Program-made: the position numbers and the translations under genes
Origin: JAAYZQ01 sp034428935
GTDB lineage: Bacteria; Chloroflexota; Anaerolineae; JAAYZQ01
Reading direction: 5' to 3'
DNA: 40,496 nt
Assembly: GCA_034428935.1 (NCBI GenBank)
Contig: DAOUHB010000214.1
Span: forward strand, 1-40,496
In this document: piece by piece, positions 1 to 8,362 of the stretch
Layout: each line of letters opens with the position of its first letter
How positions within the stretch are numbered: the first letter of the stretch is position 1
Notes under the pieces: model-generated
What the model saw: only the letters and a program-made list of their open reading frames with translations
Database searches by the model: none
Told to the model about the DNA's origin: nothing

Positions 1-422
1 GGGTTGGCGCTGCCGAACTCGACCTGGATCCGCCGGCCGGCGCCCAGGTCCACGCCGCCAAAGCCCTGCCCCGCGGCCAGGATCTCTTCCACCTGGCCGG
101 CCAGCCAGCCGGCATCCAGGGTGACGTTTATAAAGCCCGGCGGCGCCACTTCTACGTTGCCGACGTAGGGCGCCGCGGCCATGCGCTGCACGATGCGCTG
201 TCCCAGCTCCACGGGCGAGAGCTTTTCCTTATCCGCCTCTTTCAGGGAGCGGTTCACGTCGGCGATCATTTTCAGGGGCAGGCTCGTCGCGTAATCGCCC
301 CGCTCGCTCTGCCTGGGCCGCTCCAGGGCCACCTCCGGGATCTCGGTGCGTGGCAGGCTGCCCTTGCGTTGCGCTTTTCTGACGGCGTCGTAGACAAGCC
401 GCGCTATCTCGTCGCGGATCAC
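1..422 (-). CDS. argS: Arginyl-tRNA synthetase, N-terminal part (runs off the window)
   Basis: Charges tRNA-Arg with arginine in the cytoplasm. Reading leftward from a GTG at 422, about 140 codons are visible. They match the N-terminal additional domain of class I ArgS: the start IRDEIARLVYDAV, then RPRQSERGDYATSLPLKM, then VEVAPPGFINVTL. The last visible residues, VEFGSANP, are where the catalytic domain begins; the family continues with a PTGPLHVGH-type signature outside the window. The GTG start overlaps the TGA of polA (GTGA), and a GGAGGAAAG Shine-Dalgarno lies just upstream inside polA, so translation is probably coupled to polA. The GTG start and the polA overlap are seen directly; the identity rests on recognised family motifs. 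The C-terminal two thirds cannot be judged here. Confidence 0.9.
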   Translation of the reverse strand, partial: MIRDEIARLVYDAVRKAQRKGSLPRTEIPEVALERPRQSERGDYATSLPLKMIADVNRSLKEADKEKLSPVELGQRIVQRMAAAPYVGNVEVAPPGFINVTLDAGWLAGQVEEILAAGQGFGGVDLGAGRRIQVEFGSAN

Positions 423-3202
423 TCTTTCCTCCTGTACTCGTGCATTTCCAGCCAATTCTCGCCCACCTGGACGTCTACCTTCAGCGGGGCGTCCAACTCG
501 AAGGCGCCCTCCATCGTCTCGATGACCAGCGTTGCCACCTCGTCCAGCTCTTCGCGGGGCACCTCCAGCACCAGCTCGTCGTGAACCTGGAGGATCATCC
601 GGCTGCGCAGGCCCCGCTCCTTGAGCTGGCGCCACAGGCGGACCATGGCCACCTTCAGAATGTCGGCGGCGGTGCCCTGGATGGGAGCGTTGATGGCCAT
701 GCGATACGCCCCCTCGCGCACGTTCTGGTGCACGCGGCTGGTGGTGCTCAGCTCCGGGAAGTAGCGCCGGCGCCCGAGGAGCGTCTCGACGTAGCCCTGC
801 TCGCGGGCCTGCTGCCGGGTGCGCTCGATATAGTCCTTGATCTTTGGATAGGCTTCAAAGTAGCTGCGGATGAACGCCTCCGCCTCGTCGGGCGGCAGCC
901 CGGTCCGGTCGGCCAGGCCATAGCCGGTCACGCCGTAGCTGATGGCAAAGTTGGTCATCTTGGCCACGCGGCGCTGGGCCGGCGTCACCTCTTCGAGGGG
1001 CACGCCATAGATGGCCGCCGCCGTGGCGGCGTGGATGTCCTCGCCGCGGGCAAAGGCCGCCAGCATGTCCGGGTCGCCGGAAATGTGGGCCAGCACCCGC
1101 AGCTCCACCTGGGAATAGTCGGCGGCCAGGAGCACCGAGCCTTCCTCGGCGATAAAGGCGCGCCGGATCTCGCGCCCGACGTCGGTCTTGATGGGGATGT
1201 TTTGCAGGTTGGGGCTCGACGACGAAAAGCGCCCCGTGATCGAGCCCGCCTGGTTGAACGAGGTGTGGATGCGCCCCGTGCGGCGGTTGACGAGGGCCGG
1301 CAGGGCATCGACGTAGGTGCCCTTTAGCTTGGCGAGCTGGCGCTGCTCCAGGATCAGCTCCACGACTGGATGCTTGTCGCGCAGTTTCTCCAGGACGTCG
1401 GCGGCCGTGGAATAGTGGCCCGACTTGCCGCGGCGCATCCAGGGCAGGGCCAGGTGCATCTCGTCGAACAGGGCCACGCTGAGCTGCTGGGTGGAGTTGA
1501 TGTTCAGGGCATGGCCCACGTGGGCCTCGATCTGCTCCTGGAGCTCTTGCAGGCGCGCGGTCAACTGCCGGTTCATGGCGTGCAGGAACTCGACGTCGAG
1601 CTTGACCCCGGCGCGTTGCATGTCGACCACGACAGGCACCAGGCGCATCTCGACGTCGGCAAAGAGCGGCCAGAGCGCCTTCTCGCGCAGCTCGTCCTGG
1701 AGGAGGCTCGCCAGGCGCAGGGTCATGTCGGCGTCGGCGCAGGCATAGGGCACCACCCGGTCCAGCGGGACGAAATCCATGGTGATCTGCTTGCGGCCGC
1801 TGCCGATGAGGTCCTCGATGTGTGTCATCTCGATGCCCAGGCGCGACCAGGCCAGGGCCTTGAGCCCCAGGTTGCGGCTGGCCGGGTTGAGCAGCCACTC
1901 CGCAATCATCGTGTCGCAGGCCAGGCTGCCCACCTCAAGCCCGTGCTCGGCCAGCACGGTCAGGTCATAGTTGGCATTGTGGGCGACCTTGAGCACGTTG
2001 GGGTCCTGGAACAGGGGCTTGAGCCCCTCCACGACCAGGGGCAGGGGCAGGTTCCTGGCGGTCTCGTCGCCCTGGTGGCCCACCGGCACGTAATAGGCCC
2101 GGCCCTCCGCCGCCGCCAGGGCGATGCCCACCAGCCGGGCGTTCATCGGGTCGACGCTGGTGGATTCCACGTCCACGACGATGGCCTCCGCCTGGCGGAG
2201 GTCGGCGACCATGGCGTCCAGGGCCTCCTCGCTGTCGACCACCTGGTAGCCCTCGGCCGACGGTGCCGCGCCTGATGGCCGCTCCTGCTCGAAAAAGAAA
2301 GAGAGCTGGGTCGCGTCGCCCGCCTCGGAGGCAGCGCCGGGCAGCCGGTCGACCAGGCTACGAAACTCGAGCTGGCGAAACAGGTCCACCACCGCCTCGC
2401 GGTCGAGGGGCTTGACGCGCGAGTCCTCCAGGTTCAGCTCCACGGGCACGTCCCGCGTGATGGTCACCAGTTGCTTGCTCAGGAAGGCAATGTCGCGGTT
2501 TTCCTCCAGCGCCTTGCGAAAGCGGGCGCTGCTGATCTTTTCCAGGTTTTCATAGATCGCCTCCAGGCTGCCGTACTCTTGCATGAGCTTGGTGGCCGTC
2601 TTGTCGCCCACGCCGCGCACGCCCGGCACGTTGTCGCTGGTGTCGCCGATGAGGGCCTTGTAGTCGATCAACTGCCGCGGCTCCAGCCCGTAGCGCTCGC
2701 GAATGCGCGTCACGTCGTAGACGATGGTGTCGCCGAAGGAGCGCCGGGGCATCATCACCCGCACCCGGGGCCCGATGAGCTGGAAGGTGTCGGTGTCGCC
2801 GGTGACGATGAGCACGTCCAGGCCCTCCTCCGTGGCCTGGGCAGCCAGGGCCGCCAGCACGTCGTCGGCCTCAAAGCCCTCCACCTCGTAGGTGGGGATG
2901 CGCATGACCTGCAACAGCTCGCGGATGCGCTCCATCTGGATGTGAAGGTCGCTGGGCATGGAGGCGCGGTTGGCCTTGTACTCGCTGTAGGCCACGTCGC
3001 GACCGGTGAGACCCCGGTCAAAGGTCACGGCCAGGTATTCGGGCTGCTCGTCGCGGAACACGTTGAGCAGCATGGAAGCAAAGCCAAAGACGGCGTTGGT
3101 CAGCTCGCCGCTGGAGGTCGCCATGTCGGTGGGCAGGGCGAAATAGGCGCGGTAGACCAGCGCGTGCCCGTCGATCAAGACCAATTTGGCTGGGTTTGCC
3201 AT
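419..3202 (-). CDS. polA: DNA polymerase I with 5' nuclease and 3'-5' exonuclease domains
   Basis: Repair and Okazaki-fragment polymerase, 927 aa, the usual full length. The 5' nuclease domain (about 1-300) has the GFEADD, TGDTD and GDTSDNVPGVRGVGDKTA metal-binding and helix-hairpin-helix motifs. The 3'-5' exonuclease domain (about 330-520) keeps acidic residues at the expected places: DVE in VVDVESTSVD, D in HNANYD, and YACADAD. Proofreading is therefore likely retained, unlike in many Pol I enzymes. The polymerase domain has motif A (AADYSQVELR), motif B (RRVAKMTNFAISYG, with Phe at the dNTP/ddNTP selectivity position) and motif C (QVHDELVLEVP). I chose the ATG at 3202, because it follows a GGAGAGG site by about 5 bases and begins MANPAKLVLIDGHALVYRAYF. 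A further in-frame ATG at 3286 lies upstream, but it overlaps the promoter and adds low-complexity residues. The 3' end overlaps argS. Confidence 0.97.
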   Translation of the reverse strand: MANPAKLVLIDGHALVYRAYFALPTDMATSSGELTNAVFGFASMLLNVFRDEQPEYLAVTFDRGLTGRDVAYSEYKANRASMPSDLHIQMERIRELLQVMRIPTYEVEGFEADDVLAALAAQATEEGLDVLIVTGDTDTFQLIGPRVRVMMPRRSFGDTIVYDVTRIRERYGLEPRQLIDYKALIGDTSDNVPGVRGVGDKTATKLMQEYGSLEAIYENLEKISSARFRKALEENRDIAFLSKQLVTITRDVPVELNLEDSRVKPLDREAVVDLFRQLEFRSLVDRLPGAASEAGDATQLSFFFEQERPSGAAPSAEGYQVVDSEEALDAMVADLRQAEAIVVDVESTSVDPMNARLVGIALAAAEGRAYYVPVGHQGDETARNLPLPLVVEGLKPLFQDPNVLKVAHNANYDLTVLAEHGLEVGSLACDTMIAEWLLNPASRNLGLKALAWSRLGIEMTHIEDLIGSGRKQITMDFVPLDRVVPYACADADMTLRLASLLQDELREKALWPLFADVEMRLVPVVVDMQRAGVKLDVEFLHAMNRQLTARLQELQEQIEAHVGHALNINSTQQLSVALFDEMHLALPWMRRGKSGHYSTAADVLEKLRDKHPVVELILEQRQLAKLKGTYVDALPALVNRRTGRIHTSFNQAGSITGRFSSSSPNLQNIPIKTDVGREIRRAFIAEEGSVLLAADYSQVELRVLAHISGDPDMLAAFARGEDIHAATAAAIYGVPLEEVTPAQRRVAKMTNFAISYGVTGYGLADRTGLPPDEAEAFIRSYFEAYPKIKDYIERTRQQAREQGYVETLLGRRRYFPELSTTSRVHQNVREGAYRMAINAPIQGTAADILKVAMVRLWRQLKERGLRSRMILQVHDELVLEVPREELDEVATLVIETMEGAFELDAPLKVDVQVGENWLEMHEYRRKE

Positions 3203-3288
3203 ACGTCCTCTCCGTCTGCCACAGGCAGAGCCAGAGCCAGGGCCCCCGGCTCCGGCACTGCAAACAATTCCGATAATTACATCCAACC

Positions 3289-3317
3289 ATTATACACAAA
3301 AAAGGGGTCCGCGGCAA
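3289..3317 (-). promoter_or_regulatory. Sigma70-type promoter of polA-argS
   Basis: On the minus strand TTGCCG (3312-3317) and TATAAT (3289-3294) are separated by exactly 17 bp. This gives a leader of roughly 80 nt before the polA ATG at 3202. The T-run in the spacer contrasts with the G/C-rich surroundings. Confidence 0.75.
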
Positions 3318-3341
3318 ACGTGCCCCGCGCCCGGGGGGAGC

Positions 3342-3424
3342 GCCACCCCTGCAAGCTACCCCGACAAGTCGTGGACTCCATCCCGGCACGCAACCCGGAC
3401 TCCTCCCTGGCCCGTCCGGCCAGG
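3342..3424. repeat. Direct repeat, copy 1 (about 83 bp)
   Basis: First of two copies with a 108-bp period in the 330-bp gap between polA and the S8 protease gene; I count 6 mismatches over 83 bp between them. Each copy contains the small palindrome CGACAAGTCG and ends in a hairpin CCTGGCC-(5 nt)-GGCCAGG. The linker between the copies (3430-3439) carries CGACTTGTCG, the reverse complement of the small palindrome. No reading frame is convincing here. The rest of the gap holds only the polA promoter and leader. Confidence 0.85.
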
Positions 3425-3449
3425 ACGGGCGACTTGTCGAGGGCGGGCC

Positions 3450-3532
3450 GCCACGCCTGCAAGCTACCCCGACAAGTCGTGGACTCCATCCCGGCGGGCG
3501 ACCCGGACTCCCCCCTGGCCTGTCCGGCCAGG
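3450..3532. repeat. Direct repeat, copy 2, with hairpin after the protease gene
   Basis: Second copy of the 83-bp unit. Its terminal hairpin (3514-3532, 7-bp stem CCTGGCC/GGCCAGG, loop of 5) begins 3 bases after the stop codon of the S8 protease. It may act as a transcript end or stabiliser, but no T-run follows on the minus strand, so it is not a classical intrinsic terminator. Confidence 0.85.
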
Positions 3533-3535
3533 CGA

Positions 3536-5344
3536 TTAGTGCATCGCCAAGGGCAGGTAGGTGCAAGGGGTACGGGACAGCACGACCTCCGGGATCGTCG
3601 TCGCCTGGGCGCGGAGCACTTCGACCACGACGGTCGAGCCCCCGTAGCACGTGCCGTCGACGGCCAGGTCATAGACGCCGGCCGGCAGGGCGAGGGTGTA
3701 GCTGCCCGTGGGGCCCGTCGTCGTCTCGGCCCGCGCCGTGGCCGGCGGGCGCGCCTCGGCCAGCACCCGGGCCCCCTGAAGCGGCAGGCCGCCCTCTGCT
3801 GTGACCCCGCCGCGCACCAGGCCGGCGTCGATGCTGCCCAGGACGTCGACGATGCCCCAGCCCCAGACGCTGTTGGGCGGGCCGGCAGGGCCGCATTGCT
3901 CGTCAAGCCGGGCTTCGGCTGTGCGGGTCAGCAGCTCCTCGACGGCCTCTACGTCGCCCGCCAGCCCGGGCCCGGCCGACAGGAGGAGGGCCGCTGCGCC
4001 GGCGACGTGGGGCGCGGCCATGCTCGTGCCGCTCAGTGAGGCATAGCCCCCCTTGACGCTGGACCGGATGGCCGTGCCGGGTGCGGTGACGTCCGGCTTG
4101 ACGTAGATCACGCCGCCGTAGGTGACCGGCCCCCGGGAGGAGCTGGCGGCGATGGCGCCGGTGCGGTGGTCGAAATTGCCCACGGTGAGGCTGTCCTGGT
4201 AGAGGGCCGGCGGGGCGCTGACCGTGCCACAGCTCGAGCCCGAGTTGCCCGCCGAGGCGACGACCACGATCCCGGCCTGCCGCAGCGCCTCCACCGCCTC
4301 TTCCAGCAGGGTGATGGCCGCCGCGTCGCAGCCCTCGCTGGGCGGGCAGCCCCACGAATTGTTGACCACGTGGGGCGCCAGGGCGGGGTCGCCCTGGTCG
4401 GGCGTCGCCCCCACGGGATAAGGCGCCAGGAAGAACTCGAAGCACTCCAGGTAGCGGGCCGGCGTGCCGATCCCCTGGTCCATGTTGCGGCAGGCGATCC
4501 ACTGCGCCCCGGGCGCGACGCCGACCCGGGTGCTGCCGTCGTCGCCGACCATGATGCCCATGGTATGGGTGCCGTGGCTGCTCACGTAATCGTCGCACGG
4601 CTCGGGCGAATCGGCGCCGCACGTGCCGCCGCCGGTGTGGACGGCGTCGTGCCAGTTGTAGTCGTGGCTGGCCGCCGTGCCGTCCCAGCCCCGGTACTGG
4701 TTCATCAGGGCCGGGTGCTGCCACGCGACCCCCGTGTCCTGGCCGGCGACGACGATGCCCTCGCCGGTGTAGCCCAGGGCCCAGGCGTCGTCGGCGTTGA
4801 TGCGCTCCAGGTTCTCCTCGACGCTCGCAACGGCACCGCCGGGGGCCACGGCGCCGGCAGGCACCGGCTCGGACCCCAAATCGACGCCGCGGACGTGCGG
4901 GTTGGCGGCGATGGCCGCCACGTCGGGCCGCCGCGCCAGCTCCCCGAGCAGGTCCTGGCCGGCCCGCACCCAGACGGCGTTCACGACGTAATAGGGCCGG
5001 TACTCGGCCCCTCGCGCCTCCAGGAAGGCCAGCAGGTCCCCCTGGCTCTCCGCGGCCGTGGCGCGCAGGGCCTCGACCACACCCTGGACCCTGGTCGTCC
5101 TCGTCGCCCCGGCCTCCCGGACGGTCGCGGCGGCCTGGTCGGCGCGGGCCTGGAGCACCACCAGGACCTCGACCTCGCCCCTCGCCTGGGAGGCTTCCCC
5201 GCCCGGCTGCGCTGCTCCACCCGGCGCCGCCGCCAACAGCAGCCCAAGGAGCACCGCACCGACGACGACCCTCATCCGCTGCCCGGAACGCATCCGCCCG
5301 GCCATGTCCGCCGCACTCCCGCCTCCACTTCCCCGCTTCGCCAT
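3536..5344 (-). CDS. Secreted subtilisin-like serine protease (family S8) with C-terminal Ig-like domain
   Basis: Exported endopeptidase, 602 aa from the ATG at 5344. Residues about 24-46 form a signal peptide (hydrophobic VVVGAVLLGLLLAAA, then Ala-rich). Residues about 57-155 resemble an inhibitor_I9 propeptide. The catalytic domain carries all expected residues: Asp203 (GQDTGV), His258 (SHGTHT), oxyanion Asn329 (NNSWG) and Ser441 (GTSMAAPHVAG). Residues about 515-590 look like a carboxypeptidase-regulatory-type beta sandwich (GSYTLALPAGVYDLAV). The chain ends YLPLAMH, matching the tails of the other two secreted proteins in this window. The start lies 5 bases after the cinA stop; nearby ATGs at residues 14, 18 and 24 would also leave a signal peptide, so the exact start is uncertain. 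It is probably co-transcribed with cinA. Confidence 0.93.
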   Translation of the reverse strand: MAKRGSGGGSAADMAGRMRSGQRMRVVVGAVLLGLLLAAAPGGAAQPGGEASQARGEVEVLVVLQARADQAAATVREAGATRTTRVQGVVEALRATAAESQGDLLAFLEARGAEYRPYYVVNAVWVRAGQDLLGELARRPDVAAIAANPHVRGVDLGSEPVPAGAVAPGGAVASVEENLERINADDAWALGYTGEGIVVAGQDTGVAWQHPALMNQYRGWDGTAASHDYNWHDAVHTGGGTCGADSPEPCDDYVSSHGTHTMGIMVGDDGSTRVGVAPGAQWIACRNMDQGIGTPARYLECFEFFLAPYPVGATPDQGDPALAPHVVNNSWGCPPSEGCDAAAITLLEEAVEALRQAGIVVVASAGNSGSSCGTVSAPPALYQDSLTVGNFDHRTGAIAASSSRGPVTYGGVIYVKPDVTAPGTAIRSSVKGGYASLSGTSMAAPHVAGAAALLLSAGPGLAGDVEAVEELLTRTAEARLDEQCGPAGPPNSVWGWGIVDVLGSIDAGLVRGGVTAEGGLPLQGARVLAEARPPATARAETTTGPTGSYTLALPAGVYDLAVDGTCYGGSTVVVEVLRAQATTIPEVVLSRTPCTYLPLAMH

Positions 5345-5349
5345 TGCCG

Positions 5350-6582
5350 CTACCCGTTCCATCCCTCGGCCAGCCCCAGGAGCAGGCGGCGCAGGAACTC
5401 CAGGGCCACGGTCGTCGACCAGGTGCGGGCGCGGCGGTCGCGCCCCCGAAAGCGCAGCGGGCGGCTGTCGACGCCCTCGGGGCCGGCCACGGCCAGCCAG
5501 GATTGTCCCTCCCCGTCGCCAACGACCGCCAGCCCGTAGCCCTCGCCGGTGGCGCCCTCTTCCCTGCCGGGCCGCGGACATGCCGGGCGCAGCGCCCGGG
5601 CGATGGCCTCGGCGCCTGCCTGCCCGTCCCACTCCCCGCCCTCCAGGTGCAAGAGCCGGGCCAGCGACGCCCCATCGCCGCCCACCAGGCCCCCGCAAAA
5701 GACGTCGGGATAGGCGCTCAGGCGGCGGCTGAGGTCGCCCTGGGTGATGGTCTCGGCCACGGCCAGCGTCGCGCCCCGGGCGCGCAGCAGGCCGGCCAGG
5801 ACCTCGTCGAGGGTCTCCTCGCCCGTGCCATAGATGGCCGCCCCCAGGCGCTGGCGGATGGCCGCCTCGAACTCGGCGGCCATGGCCTCGGCATCGGCCT
5901 GTGTCGCGGCCTTGGCCACGATGCGCACGTCCGTTTGGCCCGGATGGGCCGACAGGCCCACCGTCGGATTGGACGAAGTTTCCAGGTCGGCGATGCGCTC
6001 GTCGATGGCGCTCTCGCCCAGGGCCACGGTGCGCAGGACGCGGGTGACCAGCACGTCCCTGTGGCCCAGGCGGCCCTGGAGGTAGGGGACGATGGTGTGC
6101 TTCATGAGGTACACCATCTCGCTGGGCACGCCGGGCAGGGTGACGATGGTGCCCCGCTCGTCCTCGACGATAAAGGCCGGCGCCGTGCCCACGGGGTTCT
6201 CCACGGGGATGCAGCCCTCGGGCAGGTAGGCCTGGCGCCGGTTGTTGTCGCCCATGCGCGAGCCAAAGCGGGCGAAAAAGGCCTCGATCTGGGCCAGCAG
6301 CTCGGGGTGGAGGGCGAGGGGCCGGCCGGTGGCGCGGGCCACCGCCTCGCGGGTGACGTCGTCCACGGTGGGGCCCAGCCCGCCGGTGGTGATGACCAGG
6401 TCGGCGCGGAGCAGGGCCTGCTCCAGCGCCTGGGCGATGCGCACCTCGTTGTCGCCCACCGTGGTGCGGAAATAGAGGTCGATGCCCAGGTCCCGCAGTT
6501 GGCGGGCCAGGTAGGTGGCGTTGGTGTCGTCGATCTGCCCCAGGAGCAGCTCGGTCCCCGTCGTTACGATCTCGGCGCGCAT
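5350..6582 (-). CDS. cinA: CinA-family protein with a degenerate amidase domain
   Basis: 410 aa. The N-terminal half (about 1-170) is the MoaB/MogA-like CinA domain: EIVTTGTELLLGQ at 4-16, TTGGLGPTVDD at 65-75, and LPGVPSEM. In studied members it hydrolyses ADP-ribose or other pyrophosphates in NAD recycling. The C-terminal part (about 265-410) aligns with the nicotinamide-nucleotide amidase (PncC) domain, but the AESCTGG-type active-site motif reads AETITQG at 276-282. The nucleophilic Ser is therefore replaced and deamidation may be lost. An AGGGAGGG ribosome-binding site precedes the ATG, and a promoter lies at 6612-6641. The S8 protease gene follows immediately. Family assignment is firm; activity of the second domain is doubtful. 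Confidence 0.9.
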   Translation of the reverse strand: MRAEIVTTGTELLLGQIDDTNATYLARQLRDLGIDLYFRTTVGDNEVRIAQALEQALLRADLVITTGGLGPTVDDVTREAVARATGRPLALHPELLAQIEAFFARFGSRMGDNNRRQAYLPEGCIPVENPVGTAPAFIVEDERGTIVTLPGVPSEMVYLMKHTIVPYLQGRLGHRDVLVTRVLRTVALGESAIDERIADLETSSNPTVGLSAHPGQTDVRIVAKAATQADAEAMAAEFEAAIRQRLGAAIYGTGEETLDEVLAGLLRARGATLAVAETITQGDLSRRLSAYPDVFCGGLVGGDGASLARLLHLEGGEWDGQAGAEAIARALRPACPRPGREEGATGEGYGLAVVGDGEGQSWLAVAGPEGVDSRPLRFRGRDRRARTWSTTVALEFLRRLLLGLAEGWNG

Positions 6583-6611
6583 GGCACCCTCCCTGCTGGC
6601 GAATAGCCGCT

Positions 6612-6641
6612 ATTGTATCACAAGAGGGAGGGCGAGGCCAA
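6612..6641 (-). promoter_or_regulatory. Promoter of cinA - S8 protease operon
   Basis: Minus strand TTGGCC (6636-6641), 18-bp spacer, TACAAT (6612-6617), about 30 bp before the cinA ATG. Confidence 0.6.
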
Positions 6642-6808
6642 ACGGCGGCGGGTGACCGTCACGGGTTGGGGTGTTGGACATCTCGTGCCGCCGCGCGAAC
6701 CGGTCAGGCACGAAGCAAAACTTGACCCACGACAAATCCATGTAGGGCATCCACTGTGTTTGAATGGACCCTGCAATCTGTGCATCGTTACAGTCAAGGA
6801 GTACGTGC

Positions 6809-6919
6809 ATGATGGCTCGGAACGATAGCGTGATTACGGTGAGGAATGTGGTCAAGAAGTATCCCGAGGTCAAGGCCGTGGATGGCATTTCCTTCGACAC
6901 GTACCACGGCGAGGTCTTT
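6809..6919 (+). pseudogene. Truncated 5' stump of an ABC transporter ATPase gene
   Basis: Thirty-seven codons read MMARNDSVITVRNVVKKY and then PEVKAVDGISFDTYHGEVF. This is the first beta-strand region of an ABC-2/CcmA-type ATPase, which normally continues GLLGPNGAGKTT (Walker A). Here the match stops after GEVF at 6919 and the frame runs into unrelated sequence, the antisense of the CAP gene 3' end. An AAGGAG site (6796-6801) still stands at good distance from the ATGs at 6809 and 6812. The family identity comes from this short stretch only. No Walker A, signature or Walker B is present, so it cannot be functional. The rest of the gap (6642-6808) shows no gene; it probably held the upstream region of the lost transporter gene. 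Confidence 0.75.
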
Positions 6920-6928
6920 TGCCGGGCG

Positions 6929-8158
6929 CTAGCGCCGCACCAGGGGCACAAACGTGTAAAAGACAGGCCGGTCGACCACCTCCAGCCGCAGGCTGATGGT
7001 CTGCGGCGAGCCCGCCGTGCCGGGCGGATCGACCACCGTGACGGTCACGGCGCCGGAGTAGGTGCCGAGGGCCGACGTGTCAAAGGCCGTGGGCACGATG
7101 CGAAACGCCGCCGGCGTGGTGCCCGTCGCCGGGCTCGCCTCGAACCAGGCGCCGTCCTGGGCGAGCTGCCAGGCCAGCGGCTCGTCGCTGCCGATGTTCT
7201 CGGGCACCAGCTCGAAGAAGGGCGGCCACAGGCGCCCGTTCCGCTGGTTGTATAGGAAGGCCAGGCTGTCGGGCAGGTCGCCCAGCACCGGGCTCGCCAG
7301 GTCCAGAAAGATGCTGTCGCCGGTCAGCGCCAGGCGGTCGCCGTCCCGCAGCTCGGCCCAGACCGTGTGCTCGCCCCGCCCGGCGGGCAGCGTCCAGCTC
7401 AGCGCCGATTGGAACGGCCGCCAGTCGGTCCAGGCGCCGTCGTCGTTGCGCAGGCGCATCTCCTGCCAATCGTCCGCGCCATAGATGTAGAGGGACACTC
7501 CCTGGGACGTGGTGGTCGCCGCGTCGCGGTTGATGATCAGCGGATAGATATCCCGGCGCCGCCCGAAATCCTGCACCCAATAGGAAGGCCAGGAGCCATC
7601 GCCGGTATAGTAGCCCACGCCGATCTCCCAGTTGTTCGTGCTGAGGATATTGTCCCGATGGCCGTCGCTGTTCAGCCAGCCGTCCATGACGCTGGCGGGC
7701 GTCTGGTAGCCCGCGCCAATGTTCTCGGCCAGCGACCGCCAATCGGGGTAATAGGTGCTGATGCGGTCCGACCACTTGCAGGCCAGCACCAGGTTGCCCC
7801 CGCTGCGGTCGTAGGAATCGTGGTTGAAATAGTCGTCCTGTCCCATGTCCGTGGCGTGGTAGCGGGCCGCTTCGTCCAGGAGGTTGACGCGCTTGAGGGG
7901 CGGCAGCCCGCGCGACGTGCGGACGTTGTTGACCCGGTCGACCACCTCCTGCTCGTAGGCGGCGTTGACGACAGGCGCATACTGGCCGCCGCATCCGGGG
8001 TAGGCCGATGCCGCCGCGCCGGCCTGCGTCGTAACAGGCGGTGGCAAGGCCGGCGGCAATGGTTCCCGGCCCGCGGAAAGGCCGGGGCCGGGGATCAAAA
8101 GTACGACGACCACGACGAGGACGGCGTTGGCGACGACCAACCCGGTGCGCTGCTTCAT
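6929..8158 (-). CDS. Secreted CAP/SCP-domain protein
   Basis: 409 aa. An N-terminal signal peptide or anchor (residues 8-24 hydrophobic, AVLVVVVVLLIP) is followed by a Pro-rich linker. A CAP (SCP/PR-1, PF00188-like) domain spans about 70-205, with VVDRVNNVRTSRGLPPL, AARYHATDM, FNHDS, SLAENIGAG and WLNSDGHRDNIL followed by IGVGYY. The conserved His and Glu of the CAP cavity are present. The C-terminal half is beta-rich with an Ig/BACON-like segment (LAWQLAQDGAWFEASPATGT) and ends FVPLVRR. Bacterial CAP proteins are extracellular and mostly of unknown activity. A GGGAGGAG site precedes the ATG, and a promoter is at 8233-8261. The stop codon lies only about 10 bases beyond the ABC-ATPase stump, so the gene appears to have arrived or been rearranged there. 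Confidence 0.9.
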   Translation of the reverse strand: MKQRTGLVVANAVLVVVVVLLIPGPGLSAGREPLPPALPPPVTTQAGAAASAYPGCGGQYAPVVNAAYEQEVVDRVNNVRTSRGLPPLKRVNLLDEAARYHATDMGQDDYFNHDSYDRSGGNLVLACKWSDRISTYYPDWRSLAENIGAGYQTPASVMDGWLNSDGHRDNILSTNNWEIGVGYYTGDGSWPSYWVQDFGRRRDIYPLIINRDAATTTSQGVSLYIYGADDWQEMRLRNDDGAWTDWRPFQSALSWTLPAGRGEHTVWAELRDGDRLALTGDSIFLDLASPVLGDLPDSLAFLYNQRNGRLWPPFFELVPENIGSDEPLAWQLAQDGAWFEASPATGTTPAAFRIVPTAFDTSALGTYSGAVTVTVVDPPGTAGSPQTISLRLEVVDRPVFYTFVPLVRR

Positions 8159-8232
8159 GTGCTCCTCCCTGGTGCTGTCACGAATCTGTTCCGGCCAAGA
8201 GAAACGGCATGTAACAGGAACCTGCAGGCGAA

Positions 8233-8261
8233 ATTATACCCCCGGCGGCCTTAGAGCGCAA
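8233..8261 (-). promoter_or_regulatory. Promoter of the CAP-domain gene
   Basis: Minus strand TTGCGC (8256-8261), 17-bp spacer, perfect TATAAT (8233-8238). It gives a leader of about 70 nt. Confidence 0.6.
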
Positions 8262-8304
8262 GGTGGAGCCGCACCCGCCCTTCGATCGAGGCAACACTGA
8301 TAAG

Positions 8305-8332
8305 TTGCATCCTCTGCCACGTTCCGTATAAT
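8305..8332 (+). promoter_or_regulatory. Promoter of the HAD phosphatase gene
   Basis: TTGCAT (8305-8310), 16-bp spacer, TATAAT (8327-8332), about 30 bp before the ATG at 8363. It is divergent from the CAP gene promoter. Confidence 0.6.
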
Positions 8333-8362
8333 GAGGGGCAGCCCGTGAAGGAGAGATGCAGC

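Noticed and set aside
3342..3532. CRISPR array
   Set aside because: Only two copies, repeat unit too long (83 bp), spacer of 25 bp related to the repeat by a palindrome, and no cas genes.
2471..4039. Long open frame of 522 codons on the plus strand opposite polA and the S8 protease
   Set aside because: Antisense shadow in very G/C-rich DNA: His/Gly/Ala/Arg-rich, no family motif, and the opposite strand carries clear catalytic motifs of two genes.
5345..5698. Longer start of the S8 protease at 5698
   Set aside because: The added residues overlap cinA in another frame, are Arg/Gly-rich and would bury the signal peptide.
6764..7255. 163-codon frame as a complete gene
   Set aside because: Only the part from 6809 to 6919 resembles a protein family (ABC ATPase); the rest is antisense to the CAP gene.
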